Shown piece after piece: positions 55,514-64,000 of a stretch of 64,000 bases of DNA (positions are counted from its first letter, which is position 1; each line of letters begins with the position of its first letter). The position numbers and the translations under genes were made by a program. The notes under the pieces are model-generated. The model made no database searches. It was not told the DNA's origin and was given only the letters and a program-made list of their open reading frames with translations. The stretch is from Bacillota bacterium (lineage in GTDB: Bacteria; Bacillota; Clostridia; Acetivibrionales; DSM-1351). The stretch is from contig JAEWMS010000055.1 of NCBI GenBank assembly GCA_023393115.1, forward strand, positions 62,001 through 126,000. The letters run 5' to 3'.

Positions 55514-56491
55514 TCATCTCTCAACTATCGCCTCAGGCACAGATAGATCTTCATTCGTCCGGTATAGCTCACGTATCTCGTAAAAGTTTTCATCTGCAGC
55601 GCAAGTAAGCCGTGCCATTTCATCCAGCAGAGCAAAATCTCCTTCTGACAGCTCACTGTCCTTTGCATAAACGAGGCGCCAGGGTTTCCAGTCCAGCCCC
55701 TTACAAATACGGACAAGAAATGGAACAGTTTCGATTTTGTTCAGCGATGCAAAATCCCGGAGCAGTTGACCTCTAATAAACCAAAGACCATACAGAGATT
55801 CAACACCCCATTCTGGTCTGATTGGACAGCCAATACCAAAATCCTCGGGGCTGGCATTACCTTCACGACATATTTTCCATGCCTGTCCTGCAGTGATAAA
55901 CTCATCAGGTTTCAGGTCATGGGGGTTAAACCGTTTAATCCTCTTTATTTTTTCATTCAGACTATTTTCTGTACAGTTATCACTAATATTTTTCAGTCCC
56001 CAGTTAATGACAGAACTCTGTTGAAACGGATCGAGCTGAGGATCAGCCATAACCCACCTGCTTCCATCCCAGTACTCACAAACCCAATGATCCTCGTATT
56101 TTCCGTCCCAACCAAAGTAAACTGCAAAACCACATCTGCTTCTGGCAGGTATTCCTTTAGCCCTCAGGAATGCACACATTAATGTTGCAAACTCCCTGCA
56201 GCATGCTATTACCCTGTTACGGGGATGCCTCGGAATTGCAAGGCTGGTACTATCTATTTCGAGGGCTTTATCAAGCAAATCCTCCATGTAGGCTGTTTTT
56301 TGGGGATATTCGTGGTCCGGGTCATAAGTCTCTCCGTAAAGCCCGACCCACCTATCATGCACAATTAAGCCTTGTACTACTTGATAAATTACCTCCGGAC
56401 TGTCAGGCAGCCACTCAATAAATTCTTTGTACTTTTCAAGACCGGTAATTTTCCCCGGTTCACTATAGTATTTTAATATATCTGCTATCAA
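55514..56491 (-). CDS. Transglutaminase-like protein
   Basis: The 325-residue protein contains a transglutaminase/protease-like catalytic core: Cys in CCREFATLMCAFLRAKGIPAR, His in YEDHWVCEYWDG and Asp in VMADPQLDP. The spacing fits the Cys-His-Asp triad of the transglut_core family. No signal peptide is seen. Such bacterial proteins may be peptidases or amidases; a substrate cannot be inferred. The start is a TTG at 56491 with GGGGG before it. It is followed by an AraC-type gene on the same strand with a gap of 44 bases. Confidence 0.75.
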   Translation of the reverse strand: MIADILKYYSEPGKITGLEKYKEFIEWLPDSPEVIYQVVQGLIVHDRWVGLYGETYDPDHEYPQKTAYMEDLLDKALEIDSTSLAIPRHPRNRVIACCREFATLMCAFLRAKGIPARSRCGFAVYFGWDGKYEDHWVCEYWDGSRWVMADPQLDPFQQSSVINWGLKNISDNCTENSLNEKIKRIKRFNPHDLKPDEFITAGQAWKICREGNASPEDFGIGCPIRPEWGVESLYGLWFIRGQLLRDFASLNKIETVPFLVRICKGLDWKPWRLVYAKDSELSEGDFALLDEMARLTCAADENFYEIRELYRTNEDLSVPEAIVER

Positions 56492-56535
56492 TGCAGTGTA
56501 CCCCCAATCTAGTAATTGTAATCATAATCAATAAT

Positions 56536-57189
56536 CTATTTAATCGGTATTAATAACTTAAAGCTGTTAAAGTCCACCTCATATCCCAGACTTTTTGCAT
56601 AACCAAATGTAGCGGTATAGGCATCAGGTATACTTACAGCTACAGGGACCCAGGCCTGAAGAAAGGTTTGTGTCCTTATTCTTCTTACAGACATACCTGT
56701 AGGAATCTTATTTATAGAGCCTATAGCACCATCAATATCCCATTTCGTCGCAATACACTCTATGCTGACAACATGAAAACTTTCACCCTGCAAGACACTA
56801 TAATTCATTTGTTGCTCATTTGTGGCCACTGTAATATCAACTAGAGATAATCTTTTTAGAGGCGGTGGTTTGACACAGCGGTACTTGTTCGGGGTTATTC
56901 CGTAGACCCTTTTAAAAGCCCGGGTAAAAACATCATGGGATTCAAAACCATATTCCATGGCAACGCTGCATACTAATTTATTGCCGGCTGCTAAATCCTC
57001 AGCCGCCATAACCACTTTTCGCCTTAATATGTATTCCCCCACGGTATCTCCGGTTAATCTCTTAAACAAACGATAAAAATGCGGTACAGAAAATCCCGCT
57101 TCCCTGGATAAATCAAAAAGACAAATGTCCCGGGTAATGTTCCTGTCGATATAATCCAAAGCCTTTAGAAGATTCTGATCTTTTGGCAT
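56536..57189 (-). CDS. AraC-type regulator with shortened effector domain
   Basis: The 217-residue protein has an N-terminal AraC DNA-binding domain (ICLFDLSREAGFSVPHFYRLFKRL and VAMEYGFESHDVFTRAFKRV, ending GITPNKYR) and a C-terminal segment beginning VLQGESFHVVSIEC that looks like the start of a GyrI-like small-molecule-binding domain. That part is only about 95 residues, shorter than the usual 150, with no obvious stop-codon break. The ATG at 57189 has GAGGTG before it. It is upstream of the transglutaminase-like gene and may control it. Confidence 0.72.
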   Translation of the reverse strand: MPKDQNLLKALDYIDRNITRDICLFDLSREAGFSVPHFYRLFKRLTGDTVGEYILRRKVVMAAEDLAAGNKLVCSVAMEYGFESHDVFTRAFKRVYGITPNKYRCVKPPPLKRLSLVDITVATNEQQMNYSVLQGESFHVVSIECIATKWDIDGAIGSINKIPTGMSVRRIRTQTFLQAWVPVAVSIPDAYTATFGYAKSLGYEVDFNSFKLLIPIK

Positions 57190-57314
57190 CAAATCACCTC
57201 GTATTTAATATAACATTTTAAACTCATAGTTTCTCGACGATTATTATCATATTTTCATATAAAGCTACGCCTTGCAATTTTGTATTTTGTTACACTCTCT
57301 ATACTTAAGCACAT

Positions 57315-57347
57315 ATGTCAAAAGAGCCCGAAGGCTCTTTTGACATA
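57315..57347 (-). terminator. Terminator with UUCG loop
   Basis: The palindrome GTCAAAAGAGCC-TTCG-GGCTCTTTTGAC lies 30 bases after the stop of the small membrane protein gene. The TTCG tetraloop and the T-rich right arm fit a rho-independent terminator on the minus strand. Confidence 0.7.
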
Positions 57348-57373
57348 AATTTTACTATATTAATTTAGTATCT

Positions 57374-57586
57374 CTAATTATTTGAGTATTCTCTGATTGG
57401 AAACATCGCAATAAAAAATAGTGATAAAAATGAAGCAAAAAAACCTGCAAAAAAAGCTGGTACTGGTCTTAATCCCCTCTTTTTAGCCATATTTACTGCA
57501 ACTACTCCAATTATTGCGTTTATACCAAACATAAATATTAGAGGCATAAAAAACCCTAATAAAAAAACACCCGTGTTTGCTGACAT
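57374..57586 (-). CDS. Small two-helix membrane protein
   Basis: The 70-residue protein has two predicted membrane helices (FLLGFFMPLIFMFGINAIIGVVAV and AFFAGFFASFLSLFFIAMF) separated by a basic loop, AKKRGLRP. GGAGGTG precedes the ATG, and a terminator follows. The function is unknown. Confidence 0.65.
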   Translation of the reverse strand: MSANTGVFLLGFFMPLIFMFGINAIIGVVAVNMAKKRGLRPVPAFFAGFFASFLSLFFIAMFPIREYSNN

Positions 57587-57679
57587 AGTTCACCTCCAGT
57601 ATTATTATCCTCAATTACTATAATTATACTATTCTGTATCATATGTCAGAAGTCCTGCTCCAATTCCGACTTCTTTAAG

Positions 57680-58303
57680 TCATTGCCACTCATTAATAAT
57701 TCCCTTTATCTTGTCCACAAGCATTGAAAATGCAACATCGTTCATTCCACCCTCTGGAATAATCACATCGGCACGTTTCTTGCTTGGCTCAACAAACGCT
57801 TCATGCATAGGCTTAACTGTATTTAAGTATTGGTTAATAACAGAATCAAGATTTCTGCCTCTTTCATGGATATCCCTTAGAAGTCTTCTGGTCAGCCTTA
57901 TGTCGGCATCTGTATCAACATAAACCTTGATATCCATCAATTCAGCCAGCTCCGGGTTTTCAAAGATCAGAATACCATCAAGTATTATGACAGGTTTTGG
58001 CTCTTCCCTTACTGTCTCCTCCATTCTTTTGTACTCAACAAAGGAGTAAGTTGGCCGTTCAATTGATTGAAAATTTTTGAGCATTTTAAGCTGTTTAATT
58101 AAAAAATTGTTATCAAAAGCATCAGGGTGATCAAAATTTAGCTTTATTCTTTCTTCAAAGCTAAGGTGGTCAAAAGAATTATAATAAAAATCCTGACAAA
58201 GGAGTACTACATCATCACCGAAAGTATTCTTCAATCTCTTTGCAAGAGTAGTTTTTCCAGAACCTGTCCCTCCGGCTATTCCTATAAGTACAGCGTGATC
58301 CAT
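57680..58303 (-). CDS. udk: Uridine kinase
   Basis: The 207-residue P-loop kinase phosphorylates uridine and cytidine to UMP and CMP in pyrimidine salvage. Signatures are Walker A AGGTGSGKTTLA, the QDFYYNSFDHL substrate loop, FDHPDAFD, ILDGILIFENPEL, and the LID region RRLLRDIHERGRNLDSV with TVKPMHEAFVEPSKK. The length and motif order are typical of Udk. GGAGAAA precedes the ATG. Confidence 0.93.
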   Translation of the reverse strand: MDHAVLIGIAGGTGSGKTTLAKRLKNTFGDDVVLLCQDFYYNSFDHLSFEERIKLNFDHPDAFDNNFLIKQLKMLKNFQSIERPTYSFVEYKRMEETVREEPKPVIILDGILIFENPELAELMDIKVYVDTDADIRLTRRLLRDIHERGRNLDSVINQYLNTVKPMHEAFVEPSKKRADVIIPEGGMNDVAFSMLVDKIKGIINEWQ

Positions 58304-58498
58304 GTTGATTTCTCCATAAAAATAATTTAATAGTGCAGATTTTCTTAATGATTATATCACTGTTTTCTTATGTACTCAAGGAAGGTATTCTTTTACAAAT
58401 TCTATGTGCTACAATATATCCAAAGAGAAATTGTACACTAAAAATAGGATGTACCCCATGTTAATCTGTTAAGCTTGAAATGGAAAGGAGAGATGGAA

Positions 58499-59344
58499 AT
58501 GGAATGGGTTGATAGAATGAACAAGGTGATTGATTATCTGGAAGAACATTTATGTGATGAGATCAATCCAGATGAAATCAGTCGTATTCTAACGTGTCCT
58601 TACTCTGTATTCCAGCGATCTTTCGCTCCCATTACCGGGATACAGTTATCAGAGTATATTCGCCGAAGAAGGCTAACCTGTGCTGCATATGATATCCAAA
58701 ACACAGATCAGCGAATTCTAGATATCGCTGTAAAGTATGGTTATGATTCTGCCGATGCCTTCACTGCAGCATTCAAGCGCATGCACGGTGTTACACCCCA
58801 AGAAGCACGCAAACCCGATGTCAAACTCAAATTCTATGCCCGTCTGACTTTCAAATTTATGATTACGGGGGTTCAGGAAATGAATTACAAAGTTATTGAA
58901 AAGCAAAGCTTCCGCGTTTTCGGTATTCGGCGTACTACGCCTTATGGCGGAGGTACCTGGGGAATTATCAAATCCGACGGTACATACTCAAGAATAAAGG
59001 AGATAATCGGACATACCTGCAATTTAGGTCTGTGTTTCGGTTTCGACAAGGAAGGCAACAACGATTACATGTGCGGAGTCGAATATGAAGGTGAAGCTAT
59101 TTCCGGTTTTGATTACTATCAATACCCTTCCAGCACTTTTTTGATTTTTACTGCAAAAGGTAAAGTTTCTGAAGGAGTACTTGGAGAGACCTGGAAACGC
59201 ATATATGGTGAATTTATGCCCCAAAGTGAGTATAAACAGCAAGATTTACCCACTATTGAAAATTATATTGAATGGAATGAAGCAAATGACTTTTGCCATG
59301 TTGATATCATGATTCCTGTTAAAATTAATACAAATAATCTGTAA
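58499..59344 (+). CDS. AraC-type regulator with GyrI-like effector domain
   Basis: The 281-residue protein has an N-terminal AraC DNA-binding domain (INPDEISRILTCPYSVFQRSF and ILDIAVKYGYDSADAFTAAFKRM, then GVTPQEARK) and a full-length GyrI-like/effector-binding domain starting MNYKVIEKQSFRVFGIRR and ending WNEANDFCHVDIMIPV. Such proteins respond to drugs or small hydrophobic ligands. AAGGAGAG lies six bases before the ATG at 58499; ATGs further upstream overlap the site. It is divergent from udk. Confidence 0.8.
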   Translation: MEWVDRMNKVIDYLEEHLCDEINPDEISRILTCPYSVFQRSFAPITGIQLSEYIRRRRLTCAAYDIQNTDQRILDIAVKYGYDSADAFTAAFKRMHGVTPQEARKPDVKLKFYARLTFKFMITGVQEMNYKVIEKQSFRVFGIRRTTPYGGGTWGIIKSDGTYSRIKEIIGHTCNLGLCFGFDKEGNNDYMCGVEYEGEAISGFDYYQYPSSTFLIFTAKGKVSEGVLGETWKRIYGEFMPQSEYKQQDLPTIENYIEWNEANDFCHVDIMIPVKINTNNL

Positions 59345-59350
59345 AGCTAC

Positions 59351-59392
59351 TAAAAAACACCGTCCCGGTCATTAACCAGTACGGTGTTTTTC
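59351..59392. terminator. Bidirectional terminator
   Basis: Arms AAAAACACCGT and ACGGTGTTTTT surround a 17-base loop between the convergent AraC-type and permease genes, with T-runs in both directions. Confidence 0.85.
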
Positions 59393-59453
59393 TGTGTTTA
59401 TAGCTAGTAAAACTTTACGATTCCTCTGAACTCAATTGATAAGGATTTGCTTT

Positions 59454-60926
59454 TTAGGGGCTATTTGAACTAAAACTCTTTGCAATCTGAACTGTAGGTG
59501 ACAATAGCTGAGGATCAGACATATAGATATATGAACTGGTATATGAGTCCATAATCAACAAAGTACTCCCAATAAGAACAACTACAGCTGCTGGTAAAAT
59601 GCTAAGTATGTACTTTCCAAATCCAGCAGGAGTACCAGCAGTTTTCTGATTAGCGTAAGTTGCCAGAAGAATAACACTAACAGGACTAAACATACCCGTT
59701 ATAATTATTGGAATATAGGTATTTTTCAAACCAAGTGAACTTACAAAGAAGTATTCATTAAATCCGAATTGCCCTGCTGCAATAAATAACAGAAGTAATA
59801 TTGTATAGAGCTTTTTACCCAAAGTTGATGAACCGGTGAGAGGATAGGCAAGCAGTACTGAAAGCATAACACTAATAATGGAAGTAATAAAAGCAAGTAT
59901 TGTATAAACAACAGATGATGGAATGAACATATCATTTGTCATATGACTTACCTGGTCAATAACCGTATTTGCCATTAATAACATAATAATGATAAGTATG
60001 AGTGAATAGATTCCGTAAACAAGTGTGGATATGTACTTCGTCCATGTTCTGCCACTATATATGGGCTGGTCCGATGTTATTCCAATAAGTTCCTGTTCTT
60101 TGTTTGGGAACAAAGAGCTCTTAATAAATCCTCTCCCAACCAAAAACAAAACAGTGAGCACCATAAAGCAGAACAAAAATTGGATAAACCATACACTACC
60201 AGACAGAGATATATCTCCAATCATCATTCCTGTCCTGACCCCGAATAAAGTCATAGTATCCATTCTCTCGTAAATTAATGGATTAACTAAAGGATGAAGC
60301 AATTCAAAATCTGTTATGAGAATGAATGCAACACTGACCAAAATTATAGATACTTCAACTTTAAAAGCGGTAATCAGCTTTCTCCGTCGAGGCGCCCTTC
60401 TTACTGAGTAAGAAATAACTGCAGCAATTACCCCAGTCCATCGGATTACCTCTGCGATAATATACAACCATCGAACAAATTCCGAATCTCCAAGATAAAA
60501 TTTTGGTTCTGCAGTAGAGGCATTCATCCAGCCATTCATACTGAAAATCTTATTAAATAAAACAACCCAATACATTTGGGGTATAAACAAAGGTATGGAA
60601 ATAAATATGCATAAAGCTCTGTATACCCAGGAAGTTTTAATTTTAGAAAGGGACATGCCAATAATAAAAGATGAAAGGACAATTAGCAAAAGTAAAATCA
60701 CATTTATGGAAAGAGTATTAGCTAAAGCATAATAATTTTGATCTATTGATAGCAGTATACGAAAATTATCAAGACCACTCCATGAACTTCCGAAGAAACC
60801 CTCAGACATATCAAATTGTTTGAAGGGTAAAATCACTCCATTAAACACAACCGGCAAACGCAGCATACAAACCACCAGTAAAGCTGGTAAAGCGATAAGA
60901 AATGCAAAATTGTACTTTTTACTCAT
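59454..60926 (-). CDS. Large permease, LplB/YtcP-like fusion
   Basis: The 490-residue membrane protein has about 11-12 predicted helices. The first half resembles the LplB/UgpA-type sugar ABC permeases (ALPALLVVCMLRLP, ILPFKQFDMSEGFFGSSWSGL, DNFRILL, FIPQMYWVVLFNKIF). The second half has SSTLGKKLYTILLL, FNEYFFVSSLGLKNTY and MFSPVSVILLATY, like the YtcP partner. One protein therefore carries both halves usually encoded separately. No substrate-binding protein or ATPase gene adjoins it. GGGGG lies seven bases before the ATG at 60926. Confidence 0.6.
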   Translation of the reverse strand: MSKKYNFAFLIALPALLVVCMLRLPVVFNGVILPFKQFDMSEGFFGSSWSGLDNFRILLSIDQNYYALANTLSINVILLLLIVLSSFIIGMSLSKIKTSWVYRALCIFISIPLFIPQMYWVVLFNKIFSMNGWMNASTAEPKFYLGDSEFVRWLYIIAEVIRWTGVIAAVISYSVRRAPRRRKLITAFKVEVSIILVSVAFILITDFELLHPLVNPLIYERMDTMTLFGVRTGMMIGDISLSGSVWFIQFLFCFMVLTVLFLVGRGFIKSSLFPNKEQELIGITSDQPIYSGRTWTKYISTLVYGIYSLILIIIMLLMANTVIDQVSHMTNDMFIPSSVVYTILAFITSIISVMLSVLLAYPLTGSSTLGKKLYTILLLLFIAAGQFGFNEYFFVSSLGLKNTYIPIIITGMFSPVSVILLATYANQKTAGTPAGFGKYILSILPAAVVVLIGSTLLIMDSYTSSYIYMSDPQLLSPTVQIAKSFSSNSP

Positions 60927-61016
60927 CATTCTTCCCCCAATACCGGTAAGCTTTACTTTTCGGCGCGTGATATGCACGATGACTTACCGGATGTATTTTT
61001 CACGCAAATCGAATTT

Positions 61017-62825
61017 CTATTTGAGCCAATTCTTAATATTTTTCGTATGTGCTTCTGAAGTATAATTAATATCTATTCCAACAAACCCGCCCTCTTCAAT
61101 CTCAATATATCTGCCGCTTTTTTTGTCGAATATGTAAGCATTCCATATCTCGTAGGTTCTATCCTCGTTTTCAGTATAGGCAGTTATTTTTGGCATAATA
61201 TATTCAATTATCTGACGTACAACTTTTTCATCTACCTTTTGAACTAAAATGTTGGCCAGTTCATCAATCTGCTTGTCTATTGGATCTGTCGACATAGGCT
61301 CGACTGACATCTTTACTTCTATTCGCTCATCACTGCTCTTGTATATTGCTAAATTCGCAGCTTCACGTTCAGGACAGGTAAATGGGCCGACCTTTCTGGT
61401 TTTTCCGGTAAATGCTTTAGCACCCACCACTGTATAAGGAATAGCCTTTCTTTTTATAGGAATTATTGAAACTGTTTTTGTTGCGGGATCATAGCTGGTA
61501 TCACAGCCCAAGGCCTGGCTGATAAAGTTTACCGGAACATTTAATGTATTATTCTTTGTTGTAACAACAGTGTCCTCACCCATATCTATTAATAGATCAT
61601 TAACCCGGTATTGCTGTTTTCCTTTAGTAAACTTTATCTTTCTGTTATTCCAGGTAATATCCATACTGCTGTTTCCGCTGCCGGCGGTTACTTTAGCCCC
61701 CAGCGCCTCACTGAAAGCCTTTATGGGGACTCTGATTCTGTTTAATTCGTCATAGTACGGCTTAACCTTCTCCAGGGGCTTTCCCTCAAGCTTGAGATTT
61801 AGTTGGTTAACCGGAAGCTGCTTGGCTTTTGATAATTGCTTTTTTGGTGGTACCTTAAGGTTTTTCCATGTTGTTACATTTCCCTGTCCATCAGGGTTCT
61901 CGCCGGTGAAAACCAATTTTCCGTTGTCCTGTAATCCAACGCTGAAATACTCTCCAGCTGCAATCTCTCTGATATTCTTCCATTTTCCTACATTATATTG
62001 ACCAAAATTTCTGAATTTCGGAGTACCGACTCCTACAACCGTTCCGTCGGCTTTCAAGCCTATTACGTGATTTCGACCTGAAGAAATTTGTACTATATTT
62101 TTCCAATTACTTAGTTTTGTTCTATCAACATAGTAGGAATCAGTTTCCTCTCCAACAGTTACCAGTGTCCCATCAGTCCTTAATCCCACAGCAACAGGTC
62201 CCAAGAGAATTATGTCTACTATGTCTGTCCATGTGGCAAAAGCTTTGATGAAAGTGTCCTCATAATCACTACTACCCATGTAACCTGCGAAGTGTATACC
62301 TCCATCGTTGTCTATCCCGATAACAGAAGAACTCTCCGCTGCAATAAGCTTCTTAATGTTCTTCCATCCGGCCAGTTCCTCTCGAAGTGAATCCTCCAGA
62401 CCTGCCGATACAACTGTACCGTCACTTTTTAGGCCAAGTGAAGTATTATATCCCGTGCATACCTGAACAATATCTTTCCACCCGCTGACGTTGCTTTGGC
62501 CTCTGTCGTTCCCTCCGGATGCAACAACGGTTCCATCCTTTTTAAGCCCCAGAATATGCATGTCACCAGCTGAAATCTGAACTATATTCTTCCATTTCGA
62601 AGTATCGGGCTGATATTCTTTGCTTATATAAGAACTTTTTGTAACCAGCACTGTACCATCACTCTTTAAAGCTGCTGTCATTCCATAGAGAGTATCCAAA
62701 CTCTGCTGGTAAATTGGGTCGCTTTGTTTTAAAGCAAGCGCACTAATATTAACATTTGAAAGTAAAAAAACTGCAGTAATTACTATACTTATTATCCTAC
62801 ATGCTTTGTTCTTACCTTTTCTCAT
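61017..62825 (-). CDS. Secreted RCC1-repeat protein with copper-amine-oxidase N-terminal-like domain
   Basis: The 602-residue protein has a signal peptide (residues 1-32), then about six repeats of RCC1/BNR type, each of the form WKNIVQISAGxxHxLGLKxDGTVVxxG (residues about 45-325), which should build a beta-propeller. Residues 345-445 match the Cu_amine_oxidN1 domain (PF07833), with RVPIKAFSEALGAKV and VPVNFISQALGCDTSYD. The last 150 residues are unassigned. It is a cell-surface or secreted protein, perhaps binding glycan or peptide ligands. GAGGT precedes the ATG. Its stop is 91 bases upstream of the permease gene. Confidence 0.8.
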   Translation of the reverse strand: MRKGKNKACRIISIVITAVFLLSNVNISALALKQSDPIYQQSLDTLYGMTAALKSDGTVLVTKSSYISKEYQPDTSKWKNIVQISAGDMHILGLKKDGTVVASGGNDRGQSNVSGWKDIVQVCTGYNTSLGLKSDGTVVSAGLEDSLREELAGWKNIKKLIAAESSSVIGIDNDGGIHFAGYMGSSDYEDTFIKAFATWTDIVDIILLGPVAVGLRTDGTLVTVGEETDSYYVDRTKLSNWKNIVQISSGRNHVIGLKADGTVVGVGTPKFRNFGQYNVGKWKNIREIAAGEYFSVGLQDNGKLVFTGENPDGQGNVTTWKNLKVPPKKQLSKAKQLPVNQLNLKLEGKPLEKVKPYYDELNRIRVPIKAFSEALGAKVTAGSGNSSMDITWNNRKIKFTKGKQQYRVNDLLIDMGEDTVVTTKNNTLNVPVNFISQALGCDTSYDPATKTVSIIPIKRKAIPYTVVGAKAFTGKTRKVGPFTCPEREAANLAIYKSSDERIEVKMSVEPMSTDPIDKQIDELANILVQKVDEKVVRQIIEYIMPKITAYTENEDRTYEIWNAYIFDKKSGRYIEIEEGGFVGIDINYTSEAHTKNIKNWLK

Positions 62826-62881
62826 CTGATTAACCTCATTCCTATATTTCTAATTCAGTTTCAAATGAACAATAGCATTTT

Positions 62882-63349
62882 TTATACCAAATATATAGTA
62901 TCCAGTTTTTCACTTTCCTTGTCAAGGATTTCCAAGCACATTTTATATATCATTTTCTTCTTCTTGTCACTTTGCTGTGCCGTTGATGTAATATCCAGCA
63001 TACATAATAAATACACCAAAGCTCCGCAGAATATTGTATATATCAGCATTACATTTACTCCAAGCTCAATTAGTGCTACCAGAGTAAACATTACTGCCAT
63101 ACCGGAAATGGTCAGCGATGTTAATCCGTTTGATTTAGTCATGGAATCACTTGTTTCCAAATTTTCTATTTCAGACGACAATGTAATTATCAGCTTGTTA
63201 TGCTCCTCAGGATCAAGCTTGTTTGTGTACATGAATATTTGCAATTTCACCATGATTCTATCATGCAGGTAGGATAAATCGGTGATATTTTCCTTACTTA
63301 ATGCCTCAAGTGAAGCCTTTAAGTCGGAATAGCAGCTTGTTAAATCCAT
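62882..63349 (-). CDS. Hypothetical two-helix membrane protein
   Basis: The 155-residue protein has a helical N-terminal 70 residues (LKASLEALSKEN, NKLIITLSSEIENLE), two predicted membrane helices (GMAVMFTLVALIELGVNVMLIY and IFCGALVYLLCMLDIT), and a charged C-terminal tail. GGAGTC precedes the ATG. It is not recognised. It lies 56 bases upstream of the RCC1-repeat gene on the same strand. Confidence 0.6.
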   Translation of the reverse strand: MDLTSCYSDLKASLEALSKENITDLSYLHDRIMVKLQIFMYTNKLDPEEHNKLIITLSSEIENLETSDSMTKSNGLTSLTISGMAVMFTLVALIELGVNVMLIYTIFCGALVYLLCMLDITSTAQQSDKKKKMIYKMCLEILDKESEKLDTIYLV

Positions 63350-63461
63350 ATTTGACTCCAGATTATATATTTTTATACATATTTTGTACTCTAATTATTA
63401 TTATCGGAGTTAATGTTAAGATATTAAAGGGTTAATTATTTCAGCTTCTCATCTTTGTGCT

Positions 63462-64000
63462 CTATAAATATCTTGCGAAGAAACGATTCAACAATATGGT
63501 GAGTTCATTGAAAGCTGCTGCTTTTACCTCCTCGCTTGCTGCCTCATGGCCTGAAAAGAATTTGTTAAAAATGTATAGAATAATCGATTGATATTCTGTT
63601 GCCATCAAATCAGGTTGGTCCTTGCTGATGCAGCCTTTATCCATCATATATGTGAAAACATTTTTATGGTGCTCAACCGGGGTTATAAAAAGAAGTCTTT
63701 GATAAATTTCAGCTGCCTTCTCGTTCCTTTGCTTTTCTATCATAAGCATCCGAATTAATTTATAAATCCTTTCTTCTAACAGATACCCGTATACATACGC
63801 AATACCAACTTTTACGAATTCCTCACATTTTATCGTTGATGCGGTATTCAATGCTTCATTAAAGTTGTCCTTACGTACCTGCGCCAATTTATCGGCCTCA
63901 TCCAGAATTGTTTGCAGAATATCCTCCTTGTTTTGGAAGTGATAATATATGGAGCTCTCCTTTATACCAACTGCTTTACCTATATCCCTGATGGAAACGG
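63462..64000 (-). CDS. TetR-family regulator, 5' end beyond window
   Basis: The frame runs in from the window end. Its first part shows a TetR helix-turn-helix (VSIRDIGKAVGIKESSIYYHF then QNKEDIL), and the rest is the all-helical ligand-binding domain (EEFVKVGIAYVYGYLLEERIYKLIRML, FNELTILLNRFFARYL). It represses an unknown target; the gene's start and divergent neighbour are outside the window. An ATG-like internal start at 63887 is not the true start, since the frame continues through the DNA-binding domain. Confidence 0.85.
   Translation of the reverse strand, partial: VSIRDIGKAVGIKESSIYYHFQNKEDILQTILDEADKLAQVRKDNFNEALNTASTIKCEEFVKVGIAYVYGYLLEERIYKLIRMLMIEKQRNEKAAEIYQRLLFITPVEHHKNVFTYMMDKGCISKDQPDLMATEYQSIILYIFNKFFSGHEAASEEVKAAAFNELTILLNRFFARYL

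Overview
The window reads as a low-GC Gram-positive anaerobe of the class Clostridia. Evidence is the AT-rich intergenic DNA, strong AGGAGG-type ribosome binding sites, a Bacillus/Clostridium-type LexA box, YkuK-, YczE- and AIM24-like proteins, and a GH3 beta-glucosidase beside an AraC regulator. A cellulolytic soil or gut Clostridium (Ruminiclostridium-like) is the best guess; this is inference. No rRNA, tRNA, CRISPR array, IS element or prophage was seen.

Layout. 1-9.5 kb (minus strand): the 5' part of an acyl-CoA synthetase gene, the glutamate synthase operon gltB-gltD, an MBL-fold hydrolase and ribonuclease Z. 9.5-24 kb: a short repeat cluster, a YkuK-like RNase H-fold protein, a 52-residue Cys-containing peptide gene with its own terminator, a heterodimeric ABC exporter (BmrC/BmrD type), a FAD oxidoreductase, a kinase/Nudix pair, a D-2-hydroxyacid dehydrogenase, a stand-alone pyruvate-kinase C-terminal-like domain, a small WYL-like gene behind a promoter with a perfect LexA operator, AIM24, an MFS transporter and GMP reductase.

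24.1-44.0 kb (minus strand, 19 tightly packed genes) is the highlight: an apparently undescribed biosynthetic gene cluster. It has two stand-alone acyl carrier proteins, an ATP-grasp ligase and a PLP decarboxylase resembling butirosin BtrJ/BtrK, an AMP-forming ligase, a type II thioesterase, three cysteine/histidine proteins of the BtrH type, three GT2 glycosyltransferases (one with an unusual C-terminal extension), one MGT-like glycosyltransferase, a thymidylate-kinase-like P-loop protein, an NTP_transf_5-like protein, a membrane-anchored 5'-nucleotidase family enzyme and a three-gene ABC-2 exporter. No polyketide synthase or multimodular NRPS is present. The simplest model is that small amino-acyl units are activated, loaded on free carrier proteins, decarboxylated there and transferred by BtrH-like acyltransferases to a glycosylated scaffold, which is then exported and possibly dephosphorylated outside. 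A LuxR-type regulator gene just upstream is split by a frameshift in a run of nine A residues.

45-64 kb: a GH36 alpha-galactosidase-like protein that has lost its catalytic barrel, next to a GPH-family sugar symporter; a lipoprotein; a Dus-family protein; MnmD; a YczE-like membrane protein; a GH3 beta-glucosidase divergent from an AraC regulator; a transglutaminase-like protein; two more AraC-type regulators; uridine kinase; a large fused LplB/YtcP-like permease; a secreted RCC1-repeat protein with a copper-amine-oxidase N-terminal-like domain; and a TetR regulator cut by the window end.
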